A stretch of DNA of 64,000 bases from Lacrimispora indolis DSM 755 (GTDB taxonomy: Bacteria > Bacillota > Clostridia > Lachnospirales > Lachnospiraceae). This document shows, one piece after another, positions 18,760-26,536 of this stretch; the first letter of the stretch is position 1, and each line of letters opens with the position of its first letter. The stretch is taken from NCBI RefSeq assembly GCF_000526995.1, contig NZ_AZUI01000001.1, positions 5,498,001-5,562,000 of the forward strand, read 5' to 3'. The translations under genes were made by a program, and so were the position numbers. Under the pieces are notes generated by a model, which was given only the letters and a program-made list of their open reading frames with translations, did no database searches and had not been told where the DNA came from.

Positions 18760-20409
18760 TTACTCTGATTTCTTGTTGCATTCTATCCTAGCCTTTTCGC
18801 TCCACGGTGCGAGAACTTCGAATTCTGTATCGGTAGTATCTTTGCCAGGGCGACTGTCGAGCAAGTATTGCAGGTAGTTGTACGGGTGGAGCCCATGGGC
18901 TTTGGCCATCTCTACCATGGTATAAACTACCATGCTCGCATTCGCACCATCCTGGCTGTCACTGAATAGCCAGTTCTTGCGGCCTAAGGTCAGTGGTCGG
19001 ATTGAATTCTCCGATGGGTTGTTACTCAGGCTGCAGCGTCCGTCTTCAAGATAAGTCATTAAGGTGTCTTTTCGATTTCGGATATAAGTCACTGCCCGAT
19101 CCATGCGGCTTCCCTTTTCGGGATGCTGCGCATCGAGCCAGCGCATGAAACCTTCCACGACCGGCTTCTGGTCCTTCTGGCGGCGTTTGTAAACCTGCGT
19201 ATAAGGCAATTCCTTTGCCTTGTAGCTGCGTTCATACTCAAACAGCTTGTTACAGTACACAACGCCCTGAACCGCCGGATGGCTATAGTCCTTATCATGG
19301 CCGTTTGGAATGGCTTCAATCAGATATCTTCGGATGTGAGCGTAACAGCAGCACCTCCTGATATTCTTCAGTTTGTTATAGCCACTGTAACCATCAACCA
19401 TGACGTAAGTACCATCCTCGATCCCTCTCAGGAAACTGACGGCATGTTCTCCGGCCCGTGTCTCTGAATAGTGATACACAACGATGTGCGGTAGCCGGTC
19501 TTCTCCGGAACGCATCAGCCAGACATAGGACTTGCTCTGTGGTCTGCGGTCTGGTTCCTTTAATACCTGGATTGGTGTCTCATCCGCCATCACGAAATGC
19601 CGTTTCAGCAGTTCGCGGTGAAAGTAGTCATACACTGGTTTCAGATAATTCTGGGAACAGATGATGATCCAACTCGCCATGGTCGTTCTGCTGATACTGA
19701 CGCCAAGAAGTTCAAAGCCTTTTTCCTGCCGATATAGAGGAAGGGCATCTGCATACTTCTCGTACATGATGTGTGATACGAGGGATGATGAGGCGTATCC
19801 ACCCGGGATCAGAGCCGGGATCCCTTCATCCTTGATGAACTGAGGATTTTCCGTATCTTTACAGACTGAGCAGCCGTAGGTGGTTGCAACGTATACGATG
19901 CGTTCCAGCTTTGCTTTGGTATAGCGTATTTCGGTTCGTATCTCTTCATGACCAATTGGTACCATCATGATCCCACAGACCGGGCATTGTTTTTCTTCTT
20001 CTGTCAGTGTATACACTTCTTCATAGTGGATTGGCAGATTTGCGAACATCTCATCGTAGCTCGCTTTGGGTTTACGTTCCCGTTTGCCTGCCTTCCCATC
20101 GATGAACTCCGGTTCGATAAGTTCCGGCAAAGGTTCCTCTTCGGAATCAGGATCGGCGAAAAGATCCAGATGACCTGGCATGTCACTGCGCCGCTCACTG
20201 GAACTGCCAAAAAGCTTCTGCTTGAAATATTCAAGCTGTGCCTGCAGATTTGCAATGACCCGATCCTTTTCATCATCCTTTGCGTTACGTTCCTCAAGCA
20301 TCTTCTGTAGGGATGTGATTAGATCATTCTGGGTACGTATGGTTGTATTCAGTTGTGAGATCGTATCCTTCAGTTCCTTGAACTGGATATCCTTTACGCT
20401 GGATGCCAT
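18760..20409 (-). CDS. tnpC: IS66 transposase TnpC
   Basis: This 549-residue protein has an N-terminal coiled coil (about 10-70, ending QLEYFKQKLFGSSSE) that is standard for IS66 TnpC. A zinc-finger region (CPVCGIMM, then CSVCKDTENPQF) follows. The DDE residues lie in VMADETPIQVL, MVDGYSGYN and NPSENSIRPLTLGRKNW. The C-terminal segment ANASMVVYTMVEMAKAHGL is also conserved. It has full length with no interruption. It lies about 290 bp downstream of tnpB, where I saw no real gene. It requires TnpA and TnpB for transposition (family knowledge). Confidence 0.96.
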   Translation of the reverse strand: MASSVKDIQFKELKDTISQLNTTIRTQNDLITSLQKMLEERNAKDDEKDRVIANLQAQLEYFKQKLFGSSSERRSDMPGHLDLFADPDSEEEPLPELIEPEFIDGKAGKRERKPKASYDEMFANLPIHYEEVYTLTEEEKQCPVCGIMMVPIGHEEIRTEIRYTKAKLERIVYVATTYGCSVCKDTENPQFIKDEGIPALIPGGYASSSLVSHIMYEKYADALPLYRQEKGFELLGVSISRTTMASWIIICSQNYLKPVYDYFHRELLKRHFVMADETPIQVLKEPDRRPQSKSYVWLMRSGEDRLPHIVVYHYSETRAGEHAVSFLRGIEDGTYVMVDGYSGYNKLKNIRRCCCYAHIRRYLIEAIPNGHDKDYSHPAVQGVVYCNKLFEYERSYKAKELPYTQVYKRRQKDQKPVVEGFMRWLDAQHPEKGSRMDRAVTYIRNRKDTLMTYLEDGRCSLSNNPSENSIRPLTLGRKNWLFSDSQDGANASMVVYTMVEMAKAHGLHPYNYLQYLLDSRPGKDTTDTEFEVLAPWSEKARIECNKKSE

Positions 20410-20700
20410 GGTTTTTCGCTCCTTTGTTTCGTTACTGGTATTTTACCAGAAAACAGAGAAAAAAGCGAATTCAGACAGAGCCGCACTTTGTCATAATGAC
20501 GGTGGATAATTCGTTGGCAGAATCAAAAAGACTGGATAACAAAACATATTTACTGCCATAAATGTCTCATATAGCCATAGAATCCGTTATAGCTGGAGCC
20601 TTGCAAAAGTTATCCCTATCAGGAGAAAACACGGAACAGTTATCCACGTTTGTTGGTGAAATACAGCCGAAAAATTTCGGCGATTTCACAATAGATTTTT

Positions 20701-21045
20701 TTATCCGGTCTGGATAGCCTTGGGCTGTTCAATCTCCAGACCACTGAGGAGCCAGTCAAGCTGCCGCCAGGTAATCGCCTGTGCTTCTGAACTCTTTCGT
20801 GGCCAACGGTATCGTCCCTGTGTGACACTCAAGCGCTTGTAAAGGAGCACATACCCATCTGGTTCATGGAGCAGTACCTTAATCCGATCACAGCGCTTTC
20901 CGCAGAAAAGGAACAAGGATGACTGATCCGGGTCGATGGAAAGTTTGTCACGTACGATACTGCAGAGACCATCAATTGATTTACGCATATCGGTAGTTCC
21001 ACAGATGATATAGATGTTGTCAGCCACCGAAATATTGCCTAGCAT
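20701..21045 (-). CDS. tnpB: IS66 accessory protein TnpB
   Basis: This 114-residue protein matches the IS66 Orf2 family: TDMRKSIDGLCSIV near the N-terminus, LFLFCGKRCDRIKVLLHEPDGYVLLYKRL in the middle, and WPRKSSEAQAITWRQLDWLLSGLEI at the end. It overlaps the 3' end of tnpA by 7 bp. Its exact biochemical role in transposition is unknown, but it is required in IS66 elements that encode it. Confidence 0.95.
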   Translation of the reverse strand: MLGNISVADNIYIICGTTDMRKSIDGLCSIVRDKLSIDPDQSSLFLFCGKRCDRIKVLLHEPDGYVLLYKRLSVTQGRYRWPRKSSEAQAITWRQLDWLLSGLEIEQPKAIQTG

Positions 21046-21461
21046 ACCGCACCTTTTACAAGACTCAGGATACGATCCAGCATGGCGGGCTCTGTGCCAT
21101 TGGCAATCCGGATAGTAGCATGTCCAAGTGATATTTCTATCATGGCAGCAATCCCGGATGATCTGGTGGAATCCGCTAAAACTGGTGGGACCAAAACAAC
21201 CGATTCCTGCATCTCAGCTTTTGAATGAAGGTTTAAGCGAACCACTTCCTGAACAAGAGCTGGCGACGGATTCTCTTTGGAAATGGATTCTGGGATTTCG
21301 CAGCAAGCTTTCTTTCTGAGCAGACTAACCCAGTTGTAAAAGGTTCCCGGATGAATTCCGTGTTCCTTACACCACTGATAGTCGGAGAGTCCACTATTCC
21401 GACATTCCATGATCAACTGGTATTGCTGATCTGCCGGAACTCTGGCATGATAACTGGACAT
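21039..21461 (-). CDS. tnpA: IS66 accessory protein TnpA
   Basis: This protein of about 140 residues is a member of the IS66 OrfA/helix-turn-helix family (QYQLIMECRNSGLSDYQWCKE, then HPGTFYNWVSLLRKK). I chose ATG 21459-21461 (MSSYHARVPAD) because GGAGG lies 8 bases upstream and family members start here. An upstream in-frame ATG at 21498-21500 would add 13 unlikely residues. The C-terminal half (HATIRIANGTEPAMLDRILSL) is the segment usually seen after the HTH. Confidence 0.9.
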   Translation of the reverse strand: MSSYHARVPADQQYQLIMECRNSGLSDYQWCKEHGIHPGTFYNWVSLLRKKACCEIPESISKENPSPALVQEVVRLNLHSKAEMQESVVLVPPVLADSTRSSGIAAMIEISLGHATIRIANGTEPAMLDRILSLVKGAVC

Positions 21462-21624
21462 TTTAATTACCTCCATGAATATGTAGTGAAATGCCCGCAC
21501 CTATCAACGGAATGCGCTGCATTCCAGAGTAAAGTACTTGCATCTAGCTATCTATCATTATGGAGCATTTGGTGGCGAAGTGCCAGCCACCCTAATACTT
21601 GGCGCTTACTATGTTTTCCTTTCC

Positions 21625-21679
21625 TTGATACACAAACAGCGTGAAGGTTTGAATAACCTTCACGCTGTTTGTGTATCAA
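21625..21679. repeat. Perfect 25-bp inverted repeat upstream of the recombinase
   Basis: Arms at 21625-21649 and 21655-21679 are exact complements (start TTGATACACAAACAGCGTGA) with a 5-base loop TGAAT. Before the IS66 insertion this hairpin lay about 10-60 bp upstream of the serine recombinase ribosome binding site. It may have blocked read-through into the recombinase or served as a recombinase or regulator binding site. No long T-run follows on either strand. Confidence 0.9.
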
Positions 21680-22265
21680 ATATTCATTTTTCTAATTTGC
21701 CTCCCGTTGCAACAGAACGCAACATTCTGTATTCCTTGTTGCTGTAATTCTGATGACCATCGAACCCACTCCTCCCTTGACGTCAAGTTATATTTTCAAT
21801 AATTCTGACGCTCAGCCTTTCCTTTTCACAAATATTCTATGCTAATTAGAACATGGCGACTCCTATTTATTGATGTATATTTTAATAAAGATAAAGACTG
21901 CTAATAATAAAGCCCTTAGTAGTTTTCGGTAGAAAATACTATCTTTGGATCCACTATCATTTCTCTTCACAAATCGGAATTTGTCTTTCTCTAATTCATA
22001 TAAAAATAGTTCCCTTAATTATTATAATATGAATAATATGAGTCTATATTCTCCAATATTGATTTTCTCGCTAATTAGGTATATAATAATTCTGATAGTA
22101 AAATTGCCAGTTAATGCATCACTTGGTATTATATTTTCTTGTTGTTCCGTCCTCTATGCTACCAGCCCCAAAAGAAACTTTACCTTTAGATTTATCTTTT
22201 CAGGAAGTACGCTTATGTCAATAATTGAACTATTTAAAAACATTTTGGTAGGTGCAGGTGCGTGT
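21680..22265. other. AT-rich region without an intact gene
   Basis: About 590 bp. I saw no supported gene. A plus-strand open frame (21945-22400) is AT-rich, starts without a ribosome binding site and runs through the ssrA-like relic, so it is not credible. Part of the stretch (about 21845-21950) resembles 11890-12010, and its end (about 21930-22000) resembles 26440-26515. Confidence 0.4.
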
Positions 22266-22346
22266 AGGCTTTGCATAGAACTATTAAATGAGGAACAAAG
22301 ACAAGTAATGTTTGGACACCGAGGGGTTCAATTCCCCTCAAGCCTA
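22266..22346 (+). pseudogene. ssrA (tmRNA) 3'-end-like relic, possible attachment site
   Basis: The stretch AGGCTTTGCATAGAACTATT, then AAATGAGGAACAAAGAC, then AATGTTTGGACACC is followed by a clean T-arm GAGGGGTTCAATTCCCCTC (22321-22339). It resembles the 3' region of clostridial tmRNA. The normal acceptor end and CCA are absent; AGCCTATCC follows instead. The 5' half and tag-peptide part are not present. The 3' end of ssrA is a well-known integration site for islands, so this may be an att remnant. The match is from memory and not searched. Confidence 0.4.
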
Positions 22347-22395
22347 TCCTTCAAAACAATTGTATTTTTCTATTCCTATATAGAGATAAACTGGA

Positions 22396-22456
22396 ATTGA
22401 ACAAAATCAGCGTTGCGATAACCTGCTAAGGTTATGGTTCAGCGATTTTGTTCAAT
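22396..22456. repeat. Long hairpin after the ssrA-like relic
   Basis: A perfect 13-bp outer stem (ATTGAACAAAATC at 22396-22408 with GATTTTGTTCAAT at 22444-22456) encloses a second stem made by GATAACC and GGTTATG. It is followed on the plus strand by TTTAAATTAT. It may act as a terminator for whatever is transcribed through the relic. Confidence 0.7.
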
Positions 22457-22462
22457 TTTAAA

Positions 22463-22882
22463 TTATAAATATCGACATATTATTTCGTATACTTCCATTA
22501 ATATTTGTTGGCGTGGACTTGGATGCCCCCCAAAACCAGTAAAATCATTAGTGTCAATAAAAACAGTATTTTTCTCAGGTTGTCTTCTCAAGTTAAATAA
22601 TCTATGTATGACTCCTTCTATTCCGACATGTACCGCTTTAATCTCTATTGAAGAAACCAATTTATCCACAAATTGGTCTCCAGTAATGTCTATTACAATC
22701 GCATCAATAGTCAATAACCATACATGATGCCATAATGAATCGCATTTGCATACACCGTTCATTAGATATGTTTATATACCATTTTCAGACAAATACTGTC
22801 CTAATAAGTCACATGTAAGACCACAACAGTCTTTAGGAAATCTTGAAAACGGTGAATATTTTCTCAAACTAAATCGCTGCAC
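22463..22882 (-). pseudogene. Papain-like (transglutaminase/NlpC-like) protein with a nonsense codon
   Basis: The frame from GTG 22880-22882 reads SRFPKDCCGLTCDLLGQYL, hits TAA at 22772-22774 (codon 37), then continues in frame as NGVCKCDSLWHHVWLLT, then IVIDITGDQF, to the stop at 22463. The order Cys (CCG-TCDLL), His (HHVWLL), Asp (VIDITGDQF) fits a papain-fold triad found in a family of small bacterial proteins (inference). Without the stop it would be about 139 residues. It begins immediately after the stop of the 395-residue gene, in the same frame, so the two were co-transcribed. Confidence 0.55.
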
Positions 22883-22885
22883 TTT

Positions 22886-24073
22886 CTATTCAATGTAATT
22901 CTTGTCTACCGAAATTATCTTACGAATAATTCTTTGTAATGATCTCATTTCATTTATCATTTTCAAGCCCTTATTTCTAAATTCCGTCATAGAATTTGTT
23001 TCAGTGTTAGACAAGTAAATTGCTGTAACAATGTCTTTAGTAGAATTTCCTGTCATTTTATTGGTGTCTAACAATATTTCTTGATAGTGTAATGTGTTTC
23101 TAAGTTTTTGAGCAAATCCTCTGGCTCCTAAATTCTCGAGATTGAGTTTTTCGTTTTCAAAATATTTATTCAAAATTTTAATATCTTCTTTTGGGGAAAA
23201 TTTTAATAAGCTTTGAAAGTTATCAAAAGATTCATCATATTTAATAGCTACAATCTTAATAAAAAAGCAAGACCACATATCATCTTTATCAATAATTTTA
23301 TAATCGAATATTTCATCTGTTAAAAGCAATGCATAGCTAATTTGATACAAGATTAGCATTAATCTAAAAGTAGATGCAGGGGAAACCACACTGCAATTCA
23401 TCAAATCAGCACTTTTATAATCAAATAATTCAACTGTAGGCATTTGCTCACGAAAGCGCAATTGAGATAACTGATATGGTATTTCATCTACTGTTGAAGC
23501 AATAGCTTTAATATTAGATGACAGAAATTCAGAATAATCACGATAGTCTGTTCCCTCCCATTTTTTATTTTCACTTTCATAAATACAGTGATAAATAAAG
23601 TAATCACAGCCGATAAGACGTCTTGAGTTATTTTTAATATGGAACACCAAAGAAATATCATTTCTTAATGCGGAAAACATGTCCGGTTTTTCAAGTTTGT
23701 ATTCTTTTAGTTTATCTTTTATAATAGTATTTGCTTTTTCAGCAAATCCACCATCTTTAAAATATGTATGAATATTATTTCGCACTACCTCTAAATCGGG
23801 ATAACATGGCTGTTCTGTAAACGCTTTACTTTCTTTCTCAGAAAATATACAAAAATGCTTTATACTTTCATATAAGATAACAGACGCATCAAGTTGATAA
23901 CCTATTGCTATAAAAGTGTTTAGTCCTGCTTCACAACCGTATTTAGGCTGCAATGTATCTATTTTGAAAATTTCAACTAAACATTTTATCAAATTAAAAT
24001 GACATAATGTTTCAAATTGTAATAAATAAAGTCCTAATTGATATTGAGCGTCTTTTTTTAATATGGCATCCAT
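22886..24073 (-). CDS. Hypothetical protein, 395 aa
   Basis: I do not recognise the family. The protein is helical and soluble, without a signal peptide. A segment near residue 335 (ARGFAQKLRNTLHYQEIL) looks like the RN--H element of HEPN ribonuclease domains. The spacing is one residue shorter than the canonical R-x4-6-H, so the match is weak. It is followed directly by the papain-like pseudogene and preceded, after a 380-bp gap, by another unknown 400-residue gene. The island setting makes a defence role possible but unproven. Confidence 0.5.
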   Translation of the reverse strand: MDAILKKDAQYQLGLYLLQFETLCHFNLIKCLVEIFKIDTLQPKYGCEAGLNTFIAIGYQLDASVILYESIKHFCIFSEKESKAFTEQPCYPDLEVVRNNIHTYFKDGGFAEKANTIIKDKLKEYKLEKPDMFSALRNDISLVFHIKNNSRRLIGCDYFIYHCIYESENKKWEGTDYRDYSEFLSSNIKAIASTVDEIPYQLSQLRFREQMPTVELFDYKSADLMNCSVVSPASTFRLMLILYQISYALLLTDEIFDYKIIDKDDMWSCFFIKIVAIKYDESFDNFQSLLKFSPKEDIKILNKYFENEKLNLENLGARGFAQKLRNTLHYQEILLDTNKMTGNSTKDIVTAIYLSNTETNSMTEFRNKGLKMINEMRSLQRIIRKIISVDKNYIE

Positions 24074-24111
24074 GTTAATACATTGCCTCCATTCATAATA
24101 TTATAAGCCAT

Positions 24112-24268
24112 GTTCAGATTTTTTATATCATTTGAAAATATCTTAACGCATCCTCAATAGCCTTTTCTTTTTCTGGCGATACTTGTGGCACGTTTGCTTT
24201 CCCATCACCAACATTATAATTAACCCTTTCAATTATACCATGTTTTCTCTTGACTTGTGCAATATATA
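24112..24268 (-). pseudogene. Remnant of a small conserved island gene
   Basis: A minus-strand frame without its own start reads LKVSHLYIAQVKRKHGIIER, then VNYNVGDGKANVPQVSPEKE, and ends ALRYFQMI at a stop near 24130. The composition is protein-like and the pattern recalls short conserved proteins near clostridial mobile elements (memory only). The 5' end is missing. It occupies the otherwise empty 24074-24456 gap. Confidence 0.35.
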
Positions 24269-24456
24269 AATGTGATACTTTAAGCTAAGATCCCCAGCCC
24301 ACTGGAAATCTTAGCCTTAACCATTTTCAGTAGGAGCGAAAATATCCCCCTGCTGATTACTTCGCATTATCTTACTCTTTGCTGCCTCATTCCAGGGAAA
24401 CGACGCACCTGTGTATTATATCAATAGTAAAAAGATATGTATCAACCCATTTTTAA

Positions 24457-25659
24457 CTATTTAGTTACTACCTCGAACCATTTATGTTTACTTTCTATAA
24501 ATTCGCTTATTTCTGGAGCGGTCTGTCCTATCGCTGTTGCCATCAACAATCCACCCAAAGCTATTTTAGGAATTATTGATTCAGAAGATATACTAAGTAA
24601 TCCTGTACATAAATCGGCAGGAATTAGAAATCGATTTACCCATTTACCTACCTCTCTTATATTGTTACCTGTAGACAATGCCTTGGAAGCTTTTTTTATA
24701 TCTTTTGCAATTCGCTCTATTGTTTTTTCAGTTCCTCCATCTCGAAGGATTTGTTCTAGATAAGACAATTCCCGTCTTAAGTTGTTAATATCGTTTTTTC
24801 TCGTTTCTTTTAACTTAAGCATGTCTCTCATAGTGTTTACTTCTGGTAAAGTACCAATTAATTTTGAACATTCAACTTGTAATATTCTATATGCTTGTAA
24901 AGATAAATCAATATTACCAGTAAATGACTCACAGCCTATTTTTACCAGTTCAAACTCACTATTCATAATTGCAGATTCATAATCAGAACTTATCATTAAT
25001 TGCCAGCACAAAGAATCATAAAGAGTTATTACATGACTTTGTATATCATAATAGTATCTACCTTCCAACATAATTGAGGGAGCTTGAAATGATTTTAGTC
25101 TTCCATACCATTTATCAAATTTGTATTTCTTATCAAACTCTTTTTTGTTTATCTCTATTAAATTATGGTATTCCTTTGTTAATTTTTTCTTCATCAAAAC
25201 CATTTCGTAAAACGCAGTAACAAACTTTGTGAAATTAATTCCCTTAGGAATCAAAGGAAAATATCGATTTAATCTTTTTAAAAGAACAGGAATGATGGCA
25301 GGTTCTAAATAACCAGCATATTCAATATGACCTTCCTCTTGCATGGGATTATAGTAATAAGATTTCTCGAAATCAATGACTCTAAAAAGTCCTGTTTCTT
25401 CTAAATCTTTGTAATTATAATTCATATCCGCTTTATCCAAAATTATTTCATCAAAAAGTAAAATTGATTGAAACAGTTCTTGTTTTAAACCAGGTATACT
25501 TCTCAAATGATTTTTATAGTCTTCCTCTGCCATTTTTAACTCATTGGAATCATATAATTCATCCGCATACGAAGGAATTCTCTTTACTAAACCCGAGTCT
25601 TGTGCTTCATAAAGAAAAATATGATCATGTGTACTTGGCAGGATAACTGATTGTCTCAC
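24457..25659 (-). CDS. Hypothetical protein, 400 aa
   Basis: The family is unknown. The N-terminal half is mixed alpha/beta. About residues 285-335 form a charged coiled-coil stretch (NDINNLRRELSYLEQILRDG). About residues 350-385 are hydrophobic (LCTGLLSISS and ALGGLLMATAIGQ) and could be one or two membrane segments. The start at 25657-25659 is preceded by AAAGGAGTG. A coiled coil plus a C-terminal hydrophobic hairpin is seen in some abortive-infection effectors, but that is only a loose analogy. The gene is AT-rich like its neighbours. Confidence 0.5.
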   Translation of the reverse strand: MRQSVILPSTHDHIFLYEAQDSGLVKRIPSYADELYDSNELKMAEEDYKNHLRSIPGLKQELFQSILLFDEIILDKADMNYNYKDLEETGLFRVIDFEKSYYYNPMQEEGHIEYAGYLEPAIIPVLLKRLNRYFPLIPKGINFTKFVTAFYEMVLMKKKLTKEYHNLIEINKKEFDKKYKFDKWYGRLKSFQAPSIMLEGRYYYDIQSHVITLYDSLCWQLMISSDYESAIMNSEFELVKIGCESFTGNIDLSLQAYRILQVECSKLIGTLPEVNTMRDMLKLKETRKNDINNLRRELSYLEQILRDGGTEKTIERIAKDIKKASKALSTGNNIREVGKWVNRFLIPADLCTGLLSISSESIIPKIALGGLLMATAIGQTAPEISEFIESKHKWFEVVTK

Positions 25660-26093
25660 TTTTCACGCACTCCTTTCGTACTCTTCATCTTAATGACCTC
25701 AAATAGAAACTAAATAGTCCACTTTTAATTACTCTATCCATATTTACACTCTTTAAAAGCAACTTAATAATTACGCATTATAGCCGTAATCTTAAATTCA
25801 ATTTTAAACATATAGATTTACCTCACGGAGAAAACAATCTTTCTCCAGTACTTATCAAGGCAAAAAACTCACATTCTTTCCTCTTTTACAATCTTGAATG
25901 CCTTTGATTTATCAATCTTTTCACTCCAACAGGCTATTCACTGATACACCCATTGGTATAAATCATGGTTTTATTATGGCTTGTAGCAGGTGGAAATTTA
26001 AACATATCATTATTTCCATTATAAAGAATATTAGTTTTATTCCCGTTTGCCTCGTCGTAGATGCTGAATTTATTTATCTCATACGATGTAAAA
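25660..26093. other. Gene-poor stretch between island genes
   Basis: About 430 bp. No confident gene. A minus-strand open frame at 25934-26131 (SYEINKFSIYDEANGNKTN and onward) has protein-like composition, but it overlaps the end of the 82-residue gene and lacks a ribosome binding site. It may be a gene scrap. Confidence 0.35.
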
Positions 26094-26342
26094 TCAATTA
26101 GGAAAGTTGTTCTCCTTTCCCTCTGTACCAAGATATTTTACATGCAGATAGTCTGCCTGTTCCTCTGTCATCAAGCCAGCCCAAAGGTTAGAATTAATAG
26201 CTCCATATAATTCTCCCCACAAGCAATCGAGATAGAGCACCTGTCCCTTTTCGCCTTGTACGTATTCCTTTATTGCCTTTTGAATGCTCTCTGGCAATCC
26301 AGTTTCCAAATAAGTTTTTCTGTTTGTCTTTCCAGCGTCCAT
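26094..26342 (-). CDS. Small hypothetical protein, 82 aa
   Basis: This acidic helical protein has the conserved-looking patterns TYLETGLPESIQKAIKEY, LDCLWGELYGAINSN and LMTEEQADYLHVKYLG. I believe similar small proteins occur beside recombinases in Firmicutes mobile elements; no function is known to me. A strong sigma-A-like promoter lies upstream. It ends about 250 bp downstream of the intact serine recombinase on the same strand and may be part of the same element. Confidence 0.6.
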   Translation of the reverse strand: MDAGKTNRKTYLETGLPESIQKAIKEYVQGEKGQVLYLDCLWGELYGAINSNLWAGLMTEEQADYLHVKYLGTEGKENNFPN

Positions 26343-26372
26343 ATTTTATTGTCATTTTCATCACCCATAGCC

Positions 26373-26401
26373 ATTATATCGGTGTTCCAATATAGCGTCA
26401 A
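26373..26401 (-). promoter_or_regulatory. Sigma-A-type promoter for the 82-aa gene
   Basis: On the minus strand TTGACG (26396-26401) and TATAAT (26373-26378) are separated by exactly 17 bases. The gene start lies about 30 bp downstream, giving a very short leader. Confidence 0.7.
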
Positions 26402-26536
26402 GGGAACTTCTGACAGTAACATTCAGAAGATTTTAATATTAACCATTTTTCAGTAGAAAACATTTTATCCAAGTCTGCTTATTATTTTTCATCGCAAATT
26501 TGAATTTGATGCAAGGCGTCAACGAAGAAAAGAAAA

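Larger units (their letters stand above)
18686..21609 (-). mobile_element. IS66-family insertion sequence with 8-bp target duplication
   Basis: The element is 2924 bp. Terminal inverted repeats start GTAAGCGCCAAGTGTTAGGGT at the left, and the reverse complement of the right end starts GTAAGCGCCAAGTATTAGGGT. TATGTTTT at 18678-18685 and 21610-21617 is a perfect 8-bp direct repeat, the size IS66 produces. It carries tnpA, tnpB and tnpC, all intact on the minus strand, so it appears active. The target is the start codon of the serine recombinase: the ribosome binding site (AAGGAAAGG) is now beyond 21617 and the coding sequence begins at 18678. Confidence 0.96.

Noticed and set aside
20410..20700. 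Extra gene between tnpB and tnpC of the IS66
   Set aside because: Only short frames without ribosome binding sites. Such spacing occurs in some IS66 elements.
21945..22400. 151-codon open frame on the plus strand
   Set aside because: AT-rich, without a start signal, and it runs across the ssrA-like T-arm, which is a better explanation of that DNA.
22886..22888. Stop-codon readthrough joining the 395-residue protein to the papain-like frame
   Set aside because: The two are in the same frame, but a second in-frame TAA at 22772-22774 blocks the product anyway, so decay is the simpler view.
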